Assembly: GCA_027972325.1 (NCBI GenBank)
Contig: JAPMOS010000003.1
Coordinates: forward strand, 1,092,775-1,156,774
Direction of reading: 5' to 3'
Source: Paratrimastix pyriformis
Taxonomy: Eukaryota; Preaxostyla; Paratrimastigidae
DNA: 64,000 bases
Of this stretch, positions 33,116 to 42,347 are shown one piece after another. Each line of letters starts with the position of its first letter. Within the stretch, counting starts at the first letter, position 1. A program made the position numbers and the translations under genes. The notes below the pieces were generated by a model. It searched no databases. It saw only the letters and a list, made by a program, of their open reading frames with translations, and was not told where the DNA came from.

Positions 33116-34072
33116 ACAGTTCCCCCTTTTCTTGGGCCCTCCCCGCGAACCGGGGGGAAGGGGATAACGAACAGTTCCCTGCCCCCGTCCAGATTTACAC
33201 CCGATTTCACTGAGTGTGAATTAATCCTCGAATAATCCTCGAATAATCGTCGAATAATCGTCAAATAACTCTCGAATAACTCTCGAATAACTCTCAGTTA
33301 ATTGCCGGCAGGCGGGAAGTGCCCGGGCACGCAAGAATCATGGGTTTCGTTCGTTCGCGTGCCCTGTGGGGTCGCATCAAAGGGACAGATTGAGTGCTAT
33401 TCTTTTTGAATCTGTGAAGACCCTTCCAAAGCCAGCAGCCGAGAACCTGAGGGGTTCGTGGTTCGGGGTCGACATGGGTCTGAATGCATTTTTCCTCGTA
33501 CGAGTCAGTGGAATCGGGGGAATGGTGGTGCTCAATTAATGTGACGAAGCAGCAGAAGCATTCCAACGGTAACTCCACCCGAAAGCAGCATTATCACCAT
33601 AATTTTCCACAAAGGTCATGACACTGCTCACATCGATTGGTGATGGTCGTCGATACCATCTTGATTCCCGAGCTGATCCGAACGAAGATGATTTACAGTT
33701 CTTAAGAGGCAAGCATCGAGCACAATCCACAATCGTTCGAAATGAGTTTTCAGACCTGCCGTAGAGCTCCTGTGCCGTTTTTTCACGCTCCACAAAACTA
33801 CCCAGGCAAGCTGATACCATGAACAAAAGCCATGCTGTCGAGGAAAGTATATCTTCACCCTTTCAAAACTGGCTGCCCTGCTACGTGGAGTATCGACCCT
33901 TCTGTTCAATAGAGTGCGCAATATTTTGGCTTCAGAAGCCGCCTCGTGCTCAACCCTTCGGTGCCAACGCGCTGAGGATAAATTCGCGAAGAGCCGGTGT
34001 TGTGGGGGTTAATCAGGCGCTCGCCGGCCCGCCAATCCGCGCTCAGTGAAATCGAGTGTAAATTTCGGGGTA
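33116..34072. other. Interior of the R1 inverted pair, no clear gene
   Basis: Contains an AT-rich tandem repeat (33,205-33,300). Minus-strand open frames at about 33,900-33,540 include a possible membrane stretch (IMVIMLLSGGVTVGMLLLL) but no family signature. Confidence 0.4.
33205..33300. repeat. Tandem tcgaataatcg / tcgaataactc repeats
   Basis: About seven imperfect 10-12 bp units. Confidence 0.8.
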
Positions 34073-34609
34073 ACCTTCACCACTCTTCTTTTCTCGCGCT
34101 GGATCTTTTCCGAGGCCACCATCCCGTTTCTTCGTGGCGCGATCGCCCAAGTCTGTTGTCCGTTCCTTTCACCAACCGAAGCTCTGACTCTTGATAGTAC
34201 TTTATGATTTTCTGCCTGCTGATTGTCTGGGTGTTGGCTCCTCATTTCCAACAGCACTCTTCATCTCTGATTTTAGTGCAAGCTCGACGATTCGATAAGG
34301 AGGTGGTCAAATTACCCAGGTGTCTGTTTTTTGGTTTCCGCGAGTTCGGCCGACTCCTTCCGTTTTAGTTCAAGAAGCGTTTCCTGATTATGTCGATGCT
34401 CTGTTTTTATTCGATAGTCTGTCTTTTGGTGGTTCTCGGGAGATTTCACGTTCCCTTTAAGAACACTTCTTGCGATCGGATCCCCCACAACCCGAGGCGA
34501 ATCGCACGGTTCTCTCCTCACTTTTCTCCAAGTTCTCCGAGTTTTTCGCACCTGCCCCTGCACCTGCCCCCACGGAAAAGCCGAAAACTCTTTGACTCCT
34601 TCGCGCCGC
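34073..34609 (+). repeat. Interspersed repeat R1, copy B
   Basis: Inverted partner of copy A. Both end with cgaaggagtcaaagag (or complement) on the outer side and accactcttc on the inner side. Confidence 0.85.
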
Positions 34610-35012
34610 TCCTGTCAATGGGCAGAGTTGCTCGAAAGTGGCGCTAGCATTTGCTAGCGGCTCAAGCGGATTTTTCTTTTTTCTCTTCTTCTTTTGCGCA
34701 CTTCTTCTTTCCGCTTCCTTTTCCTCTTGACAAAAACCAAAAAAACCGTGCGCGTTTCCTCTCTTCTTCCTTCTTCTTCCTTCTTCTTCTCAAGCACTCG
34801 CTCCATCGCCGCACACAGGCGAACGGAGGTCGCAGAGAGAAATGGAGGGGAAGCAGTGAAAAGTCGTCCGTAAAAACACGCATGTCTCATCATCACAGAC
34901 ACAAAACGCGGAAAAAAATGCAAGCGCGAGCATGACCATCAGCGCAACAAGCACACACGCACGCAGACGCAGACACAGACGCAGACGCACACAGAGCAAA
35001 AAACAAAACACA
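34610..35012. other. Polypyrimidine stretch and R2 fragment
   Basis: 34,660-34,800 is CT-rich. 34,796-34,912 repeats R2 sequence (minus strand: FVSVMMRHACFYGRLFTASP). No gene is seen. Confidence 0.5.
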
Positions 35013-35208
35013 AGGGTCGGAAACGAAAGACCGACCGGTTTGGTCCCGACCGGTCGGGACCGGTTTGGCAAACGAGGGACCGCCCAGGGACCGATTTTTT
35101 CGGAGCAGGGACCGACCAGGGACCAACTTTTTTTCGGCGGGGACCGACCGGTCCCGGCCAGGGACCGACAATTTTGGGTTGGGGACCGACCATTTCAGCA
35201 AACACGTG
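35013..35208 (+). repeat. Left inverted arm built of ggaccgaccaggg units
   Basis: Its first 37 bases are an exact reverse complement of 37,005-36,969. The remainder is a set of palindrome-like units (ggtcccgaccggtcgggacc, gggaccgaccagggacc) shared with the right arm. Confidence 0.85.
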
Positions 35209-35306
35209 CCTGGCTTGAGGAAAGACGCGTATTTCGAGTGAAAGGAAGTGTGTGAGGGTTGGAGGGAGGGAGGGAGGGAGGGAGGGGGGGAGGTTGTGCA
35301 GAGAAG

Positions 35307-36790
35307 TTACACAGCTTTGCTCCTCGAACGCCTTCCCCTGCGGCAGCGACGGCTCCTGAGGCGCTGCGAGACTGGCCCACCGGCTGCAGAGCTCCTCTCC
35401 TCGCTCGCCCTCGTCTCGTCGGTCGGGCTCGTCACGTCGCTCGGGCTGGCGTGGCCCTCTTCCTCAGCCTCAGGAGGGTCCGCAGACGGAAGTTTGGCAT
35501 CGAGCCGCTTGTTCTTGATGTACTTCTCCGCCTGTGGAACCGTTTGGGTCAAAACAATCATTCAGCGGCAGACCTTGATGTTTCCCCGACAATTCGGCTC
35601 ATACCATTCCCAAAAATCTTCCTCATGGCCAAACCCTTTCCATTGCACCCTCAAAAGGAGTTGCCCGGCCTCAAAACACCCAAGATCGCAGCAACGCGAT
35701 ATTCCCCCTTCTTTGGGGGGAGGCCAACTGGCCCCACACAGTCGTCGCTGGAGGTCGATTCCTCTCCGGATGTGGCATCGAGGTCGAGCTGGGTATTGCG
35801 GAACAATGACGATTGATTGCTAAGCAAACAGACCTCTTCAGGCCAAACAGTCAGATCTCGTTGACTGGTGGGGACGGGATATCCACGGGGACATCTCCAG
35901 AAGACGAAGGAACACGCGCTGCCAGCAGGGAGAAGGTTTCCGGCGGCGTGGAACTGGAGGACGGCCTCAGAGAGAAGTTCAGTCCCTTGTTGAGGATCTG
36001 GCCCTCGCCGTTGGGTGCGGCGATGTTGGATGGAGGAATGATGGCACACAGGAGAGGGAGGATCGGGAGATGCTGGGTCGCGCGGAGGAAAACCCATTCG
36101 AGTGGTGAGGAACCGGTCGTGTCGTATTTGATCTCGTCCTTGCCGAGGAGAAGGGCGGGCGGGGAAAAGGGGTGAGGGAAGGGGTGAGGGAAGGAGGAGG
36201 AGGGAAGGAGGGAAAGGAGGGAAGAGGGGAGGGAGGAGGACGGAGGAGGATGGAGGGGCAGAGTGTGTGCGGGAGGGGTCGGTGAGGGAGGAGGGGAAAC
36301 TGACTTTTGGAAGTCCGTGTCCGTTTCTGGCGGGCCAGCGAGTCCGAATCCTCCTCAATGATGGTGGCCCGTTGGGTCTTGTCGGGCAAAGCCTTGTCAA
36401 GCGACCGGGGAGTCGAGTCAGTCGACTGAGCAGGCGGAGTCGCCGGCCCGGGAGTTGTCGTCGAAGGGGCAGCTGCTTTCAGGAGGAGAAAACAGACGAT
36501 TTCCCAATCGTTATCTGCTTCCTCGAGTGCGAACGCTTTCCAATCGTTAAATTCGGCCTCTGAACGAATCTCTGTTTGGGTTTTCGAAAAGAAATGCGGT
36601 GCGTGAACAAGGTCTGCAGACGGTATTGTTTCCCGGTCCGGGTGTAAACGATGCGATCCACTTGGAGGGAGAAAATCTTGTTGATGATCTCAACCGCTTC
36701 CGGAAAAGTACACTGCCCCGGAAGCAGAAAAAACCAGTTGTTAATTCTTTGCAAGTCAGAGAGATTGTGTGATTCTCAGTGGTGTGCATT
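35307..36790 (-). CDS. Chromodomain protein (frame-disrupted, multi-exon)
   Basis: The C-terminal part holds a chromodomain, a module that binds methylated histone tails: KKGEYRVAAILGVLRPGNSF, then RVQWKGFGHEEDFWEWYEPN (about 35,715-35,590). The aromatic-cage residues Y, W and W/Y are at the expected places. The two halves are in different frames; one extra A in the AAAA run at 35,654-35,657 would restore the frame. A GT-AG intron (about 35,575-35,534) then leads to AEKYIKNKRLDAKLPSADPP and an acidic then Arg-rich tail, with a stop at 35,307. Upstream exons include KYDTTGSSPLEWVFLRATQH and LPILPLLCAIIPPSN (about 36,110-36,030), TIIEEDSDSLARQKRTRTSK (about 36,360) and QRINNWFFLLPGQCTFPEAV (about 36,750), which I do not recognise. 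A purine-rich run (36,150-36,300) is intronic. Inverted arms flank the whole locus. Confidence 0.55.
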
Positions 36791-36871
36791 CAAATCAAGC
36801 AGAACAAGAAAACAGTTCAATTCCGGAAAGGGTCACTCTGACCTCGGGGCTAGCGGCTATCCGAGGGTCTG

Positions 36872-37005
36872 CCTTTTTTTGCCAGGGACCGACCAGGGTC
36901 CGGGTTTTTTTTGTGGGGACCGACCAGGGACCAACTTTTTTTTCGTGGGGACCGACCGGTCCCGACCAGGGACCAAACCGGTCGGTCTTTCGTTTCCGAC
37001 CCTTG
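36872..37005 (-). repeat. Right inverted arm (ggaccgaccaggg units)
   Basis: Reverse-complement partner of 35,013-35,208. Confidence 0.85.
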
Positions 37006-37073
37006 AAACACAGGATATGATGATGCACACAGAACGATGATGAATAATGAATGAACTCGAGAGCCGTTCACGG

Positions 37074-37098
37074 TTTCTGGGTTGGGTTTGATAAAAAA
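37074..37098 (+). mobile_element. 25-nt LINE 3'-end insertion with a 15-bp target duplication
   Basis: The sequence between two perfect copies of gagagccgttcacgg (37,059-37,073 and 37,099-37,113) is just tttctgggttgggtttgat plus six A. The same words form the 3' end of the LINE fragment at 44,606 onward (minus strand) before its poly-A. This is an extreme 5'-truncated insertion. Confidence 0.85.
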
Positions 37099-37403
37099 GA
37101 GAGCCGTTCACGGGGCTCTCACACCCGCCCCCAGTCAACACGGGGCGAAGCAGACAGAGAGAAAGAGGAGGCGAGGCCAGCGAGGGGAGGAGGAGGGAGA
37201 GAGAGCGGGTGACACACACTGCATAGACGCACAGCCAAAAATACAACCACCACACGCCGCATGGCATCAAATACGCGTCCCAAACACGAGCGCAACTTAC
37301 CATTTTCGATGGGACGGCCATCCGCCACCCGCGCCGCGCCGGGCCCCGCTCGACCCACACCCCCCGCGCGATGGCGGAAAACAACCCCAACCACCACATA
37401 CTC

Positions 37404-37860
37404 CTAAAGCCGAACCACCTCGACCGTGTCGACCACCCCCACGCCCAGGTCGATCTCACCCAGGGGCAGCATCCGCACCGTCTCCAGCACCCCCACCATC
37501 TCCAGCAAGGAATCCATCCCGTGGGTTTCGTACCGGCCCGCGGCAGCCCCGTGGGAAACGCGCTCGCGCCCCGCGGCGACCTCCTTGGCCCAGGCGTCAC
37601 CCGGGCTGCGCGGGGGCACCTGGGCGGCAGCCGGGGCGGGGTCCGGGCCGGAGTCGAGCCGCTCGAGGGTGAGATGGTCCACCAGGCTCCGGGTCACCAC
37701 CAGCCGGGCGGGCGTGCAGTGAGCCACCCCGCTGGGCGACGGGGGCAGGACAACCGCCGAGAGCCGATGGGCCACGGCCGCCGCTGGGCCCCAGCACTCG
37801 AGCAACAACCGCGAGCGGAGGTGGGCCCAGGCGAGCTCGTCCCAGGACACGGCCTGCGCG
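37404..37860 (-). pseudogene. Exon fragment of an unidentified gene
   Basis: The minus strand is open from an acceptor-like CGCGCAG near 37,860 through VSWDELAWAHLRSRLLLECW and LVVTRSLVDHLTLERLDSG to EIDLGVGVVDTVEVVRL and a stop at 37,404. Codon third positions are strongly G/C, like the real genes here. Upstream on the gene's strand there is only a short duplicated pyrimidine tract and then LINE sequence, so the 5' exons are missing or displaced. The family is not recognised. Confidence 0.4.
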
Positions 37861-37942
37861 AGGGGGCGAGGGCGTGGAATGGAAGGCGGTGAGGGCGTGG
37901 AATGGAAGGGTGGTGAATGGCTGGGACAGGGAACGCTGATTG

Positions 37943-38010
37943 ATGATGGCGATGAAGGCGATGAAGGCGATGAAGGCGATGAAGGCGATGATGGCGATGA
38001 TGGTGATGGG
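37943..38010. repeat. 9-bp tandem repeat (gatgaaggc)
   Basis: About seven units abut the 5' end of the LINE fragment. Confidence 0.8.
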
Positions 38011-38015
38011 GGGGG

Positions 38016-39072
38016 GAACGGACCGCCTGGAAGTGCGGGGCTGTTCTGTCATCCTGGGAATGTGGACCCGACGTACGAGGAAGACTGCACACCAGCAGAG
38101 GAGGATAGGGTGTTTGGAGCAAGATTTGATGGATTTGAGAGAGTAAATGAGGATAGCGAGCTCTTGGCATTTGCGAACCCTGAATATGAACAAGCGGCAA
38201 TGGATCAGCTCTTTCGGAAAATCGCGGAAAGAGTGAAGAACCCGAGAGCCATGAGGTGCGTGATGGTGATTCCGTACGGACCTGGAATGCCGAACAGAGA
38301 TGGAATCGGGAGCGGGTTGGATATTATCCGCAAGACGATCACAATGGAAAAGGTCGACGCAACGGTCAGGGAGATTGCGGTGTTTGAAGCGGGGACATTC
38401 CAATTCTGGCGGGCGAATTTCTGGAAGGACGGAATTATAGGTGCTGGTAATGCCAATTCGAGTTTGAATTTCAACTTAGTCTGCGTGCCGTTGAGGTTGA
38501 ACACGCTATCTCTCTCTCTGCCCCTTGGCCTGTGGGAATTATCATGGTGGAGAATGCCGCTTGTAGAGAAAAGTATCTGGTGGATGGAGAGGCCTACGCA
38601 AGAATGAAGGAAATGATGACAAGACAAGCAGGGGTGCAGAGGGTTCATTTTGGAGACGTGGGCAAAACTGAAGATTGCTGTGCTATGATGGCGAGGGAAG
38701 TTCGGAAGAAAGTGTCAAGGAGACTCGAGTGTCTCTGTAACCCGAGAACTTATCACAAAGGTGAATGCGAGTTGGCGGCTGAGATGGGAATTCTGGACGT
38801 TTGGACAGAAAGAGAATGGAAGAAGGCAATGATTAGTGCGAAGAACTGGGGAGAAACTTTTCAGATCGCCCGAGAGATGAGACCAATCCCCCCTGAGGGG
38901 GGACAGAACCCATCCCCCCCCGGAAGGGGGAGGGAGGGTGTGGGCTGAGAGGGCGTTGGGCCCGCCAGAGGGCGGGCAAGCGCCGGGCGACTGGAGCATT
39001 AAGCTCTGGTCTGCCAACTGGAGCCTGCACCTGCTCGGTAATTTCGGTTGCCGGGGTGGGTTTGTATAAGGG
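38016..39072 (+). mobile_element. LINE 3' fragment encoding the FANPEY domain
   Basis: Starts at sequence aligned with the LINE at 57,525 (HPGNVD against HPGNAD). It continues with DGFERVNEDSELLAFANPEY, MRCVMVIPYGPGMPN, FEAGTFQFWRANFWKDG, then after about 80 inserted bases GIIMVENAACREKYLVDG and VRKKVSRRLECLCNPRTYHK. A stop lies at about 38,946, followed by a GC-rich 3' tail ending near gggtttgtataagg. A frameshift or unspliced segment lies at 38,436-38,519. The fragment is 5'-truncated with no poly-A. Confidence 0.75.
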
Positions 39073-39935
39073 ACTGGTTTCCGGAAAGTGGAACCGGCCA
39101 TCATAGATGGCCGGCTAGCGCGAAAACGAGTCTCTGTGTACCCGGTTTTCACATGACCAACCTGGCGGCCCGCGACGGCCGGGTGTCCTGGTGGAAACAA
39201 ACCTCGAAAAATCCCGCGGCAAGGGCATTCAAATAAAAGAATGGGCAAAAATCGTCACTGTGTACCGTGTTTTCGAAACGGAAAAACAAATGGATTCAAA
39301 CAAAGAATTTTTTGAAACCGCCTCATGGCCAAAAAGCCCGCGGCACGGGGGTCGTGGACCCCAAACAAGATTTGAAAAAGACCGGAGCGGCTTCAACCCG
39401 CGCTTCAGTATCTCTGCCTTTTTTGAATGCGTCATTTTTTCCAGCCGCCTTTGGTCGCGGCGCTTTCTTTTTCTGGCTAATCTTTTGTTTCTGTTGTATC
39501 TGTTTATGTATTTCATTGCTTCCTTTCCGAATAGATCGACGCTTTATCACTTTTTTAGGGATGGGAATCACTTATCACTTTTCACCTTACTCTTTCACTA
39601 GATCACCAAGTCATTCGCATTTCATCTATTCATTCTCACATCCAGGTCATTTCCAGGTCTCAACTCACTTGGTTCACTTCAGACAGTCGAGTATCCTCAT
39701 TTCACCACCACCACTCGTCACCGGAGTCTCACTCACCACACCAAACCACTAGTTCATCTCACAGCTTCATATCAGTCCACCAAGCATTCGGGTCGGAGCA
39801 AGTTTTCCCGAATGCACATTCTTGATCAGCCCCCCCACCCGGGCCCAGGGCCCTTCGACCTTAGTGGCCCACCATCCCGTACTCACCGTGCAAGGTCCGT
39901 TCGTTCGCACTGACATTATTTTTTTCCCCCTCTGG
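39073..39935. other. Intergenic, nothing recognised
   Basis: AT-richer stretch with no codon-biased frame or known motif. It includes a short palindrome ggccatcatagatggcc (39,096-39,112). Confidence 0.45.
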
Positions 39936-39939
39936 TACC

Positions 39940-40369
39940 GTATAGGACATAATTTAGTACAGTGCATAATTTAGTACACTACCCGAAAATCCGGACCAGA
40001 CCCCATTCCATTCCATCCTCACTCCTTCCTCCATTTCTGTTTCCTCCACCCATTCCCCCCTCCATTCCCTCCCTCCCCTCCCTCCTTCCCCCCCCTCCCC
40101 TCCCCTTCACCCATCCTCCCCCCACCCCCCCCCCCCCCCCTCCCCTCCTCCCCCCTCCTCCTCCCCCCCCCCCCCTCCCCCCCTCCCCCCTCCCCTCCCC
40201 CCCCCTCCCCCCCCCCCCCCCCCCCCTCCCCCCCCTCCCTTCCTCCCTCCCTCCCCCTCCTTCCTTCCTTCCCCCCCTTTTTCCAGACCCTTTTAAAAGG
40301 AGACAAAATTTAGTACACCCCCCCGAAAAAATGCCCACCTGGCCAGTGTACTAAATTATGTCCTATACG
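39940..40369. mobile_element. MITE-like element with cgtataggacataatttagtac TIRs
   Basis: Ends are exact inverted repeats cgtataggacataatttagt and its complement. Direct copies of GTAC flank both ends (39,936-39,939; 40,370-40,373). The interior is almost entirely polypyrimidine (40,010-40,290). There is no ORF. Confidence 0.8.
40018..40290. repeat. Polypyrimidine (C/T) tract
   Basis: About 270 bases of nearly pure C and T on the plus strand, inside the MITE-like element. Confidence 0.9.
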
Positions 40370-40499
40370 GTACCAAAATGTAGAAACCAGTCCCATAAAA
40401 AAAAAAAAAAAAATGTATGATGGGTTTTTTCTGATTCCGTTCATGTTCTTTTTTCCCCATCCAATTTCCTCCTTTTCTTCTGAGTGCGTTTGATCAAAC

Positions 40500-40953
40500 A
40501 TGAGGTCCCACCCGTGTCAAAAAAAAAAAGTGCGGGGCAGGACCGGCTCGAGGACGCCCTGGCCGAAGACTTCCATGATCCTTTCCACGGCCCCGGTCGC
40601 CTCTTCTCAATCATTGTGGTCATCATCATCGTCATCATCCATCCAATCATCATCAACAACAACACTGGCTACCCCGGGGCTGCTGGCGACGGGCCCCACC
40701 GCGACCCCCAGACCCACCGCCACGATGGGGTCGCCGTGGGCAGGAGCGGAGCCAACTGTCGGAGGGAGGGGAGGAAGCGATGCGTCAAATGGAGGCGGGC
40801 AGGCGGTGGGCGGGCCAGTGGTGGGCGGGCCGGTGCCAGGTGGTGCTGACGAGCGCGCTGAGGGCGGGCGCTGGGCAGACCCCCCAGCCTGGCCCTGTGC
40901 TTGGGGCCCACCTCTGGACTCGACCGAGAAGGCCAGCAGCTGGTTGTCCTGGT
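40500..40953 (-). pseudogene. R2 gene copy, 3' piece (interrupted)
   Basis: The minus strand reads QDNQLLAFSVES then QLAPLLPTATPSWRWVWGS and an acidic run. This aligns with WDDQLLAVSVES and LLPTATPS of the gene at 63,720-63,980. It continues for another 300 bases beyond what is visible at the right edge. A TIR element interrupts the copy at 40,954. Confidence 0.6.
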
Positions 40954-41820
40954 ACAGGGGTCGGAGGTGGCGCGCCACCCTGGCGGGAGGTTGGCGCTGG
41001 CGGCTGGCGGTCGGCGGACAAAAAGGGGTTGGCGGCTGGCGGTCGGCGGCTAAAAATCAAATTGGCGCTGGCGCGCCAAGCTGGCGCGCCAAGTTGAACT
41101 CAGTTTTTTACCCTGTGGGGAAGAGCGACTCCCTTTTTTTCAAATTGTTCCTTGCGGTGGAGCTTCTTTCACGACGAGATAGAATGTTGGATAGTCTAGG
41201 TACAAAGCTGTGTTATTGAAACGATTGTGTTCTAGAAAATTATCGTGGAATTGTGCCACTTTTCGACACATTATTATCAAATTCTCAGTTCCTCGAAATC
41301 ACTGGATATTTCCGACCTTAAGCGAATCTATTTTCTGCCAGAAGCGGAAATGATTTGGTCTTTGGTCGTGCTGCCGAACTCAAGGCATGCAGATCCGACG
41401 GTGATGGGGTCTATGAACCTGGGGAAAACGGACTTCGCGCGTGGAAGAGATCCATCGTTCCTGCCACAAGGCACGCATTGAGTGAGACCGGAACGAAAAA
41501 GGGCCAGGAAGAGAGATCAATGAAAACAGCGGCTCACACCCCGTTTTGAAGGACTTTTGCAGGGAAAACTGAGGTGCGCAATAGCATCCTCCACTGCGCA
41601 CTGCGCAAAAATGTAGGACTTCGTGAAAGTCAACGGAGAAATTTTTTTTGTGGAGGTTTCCCGCTCCCCCGCCATAAACCTCACTGACTGGCGGTTGGCG
41701 GCTGTTTTTCCCCTTGGCGGCTGGCTGTCGGCGGACGAGTTTCCACTTGGCGCTGGCGCGCCAAGTTGGCGCGCCAAGTTGGCCCCAACTTGGCGCTGTC
41801 GCGCCACCTCCGACCCCTGT
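40954..41820. mobile_element. TIR element inserted in an R2 copy
   Basis: Terminal inverted repeats acaggggtcggaggtggcgcg at both ends, a 3-bp duplication GGT (40,951-40,953; 41,821-41,823), and sub-terminal ggcgctggcgcgccaagttg repeats inverted between the ends. No transposase is recognised; non-autonomous. Confidence 0.8.
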
Positions 41821-41985
41821 GGTAGCGAAAGTGCCCCAGCCGGAGCCTGCCGCAACGAACATCCTCCTGCGGGCATGATTGAAAAAAAGGTCTTTTCATA
41901 CCGGGATCAAATGGGACGAGAACCAAGCGCAGGGGAATACAATTCCCTGCCCCCGTCACTGCTGAGTCAGCAGGCAAAAATTTAA
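41821..41985 (-). pseudogene. R2 gene copy, 5' piece
   Basis: The complement of 41,824-41,860 matches 63,690-63,726. 41,870-41,950 matches the complement of 62,250-62,345 but is joined directly, so the middle of the gene is missing, as in the copy at 32,465-33,115. Confidence 0.6.
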
Positions 41986-42104
41986 AATTTTGGGGTAACC
42001 TTGTTGCGGCTAGCGCCTCTTCGGACCGACCTCCGCCGGAGTTCTTCCATGGCCCTATCTCGGACTTCTCGGCCCGACCTTCTCCGTGTAATCTCCGAGG
42101 CCAC

Positions 42105-42112
42105 TATAAAAG
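42105..42112 (+). promoter_or_regulatory. TATA-box-like sequence
   Basis: TATAAAAG, followed about 30 bases later by a pyrimidine-rich start-like region and by repeat R1 at 42,200. It could be a promoter of an R1-containing transcript; no coding sequence is attached. Confidence 0.35.
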
Positions 42113-42199
42113 GGGCTTTTCTTTTCTCCGTTCTTTGTTCTTCCCGTTTCTCTCTCTCCGAAGACATCGCTTTGCCTCTCTCACCTGGACTGACACAAT

Positions 42200-42331
42200 A
42201 ACCTTCACCACTCTTCTTTCCTCGTGACGCTGGATCTTTTCCGATCCCACCATCCCGTTTCTTCGTGGCGCGATCGCCCAAGTCTGTTGTCCGTTCCTTT
42301 CACCAACCGAAGCTCTGACTCTTGATAGTAC
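42200..42331 (+). repeat. Repeat R1, copy C, left piece
   Basis: Matches copy B from accttcaccactc to ttgatagtac, where the sequence is broken by the 5.6-kb insertion. The rest of R1 resumes at 47,942. Confidence 0.85.
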
Positions 42332-42347
42332 CGTATAGGACATAATT

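Noticed and set aside
40018-40290. Gly/Arg-rich or Pro-rich small proteins from the C/T tract
   Set aside because: Pure polypyrimidine sequence gives open frames without stops. There is no start context or conservation, and it lies inside a MITE.
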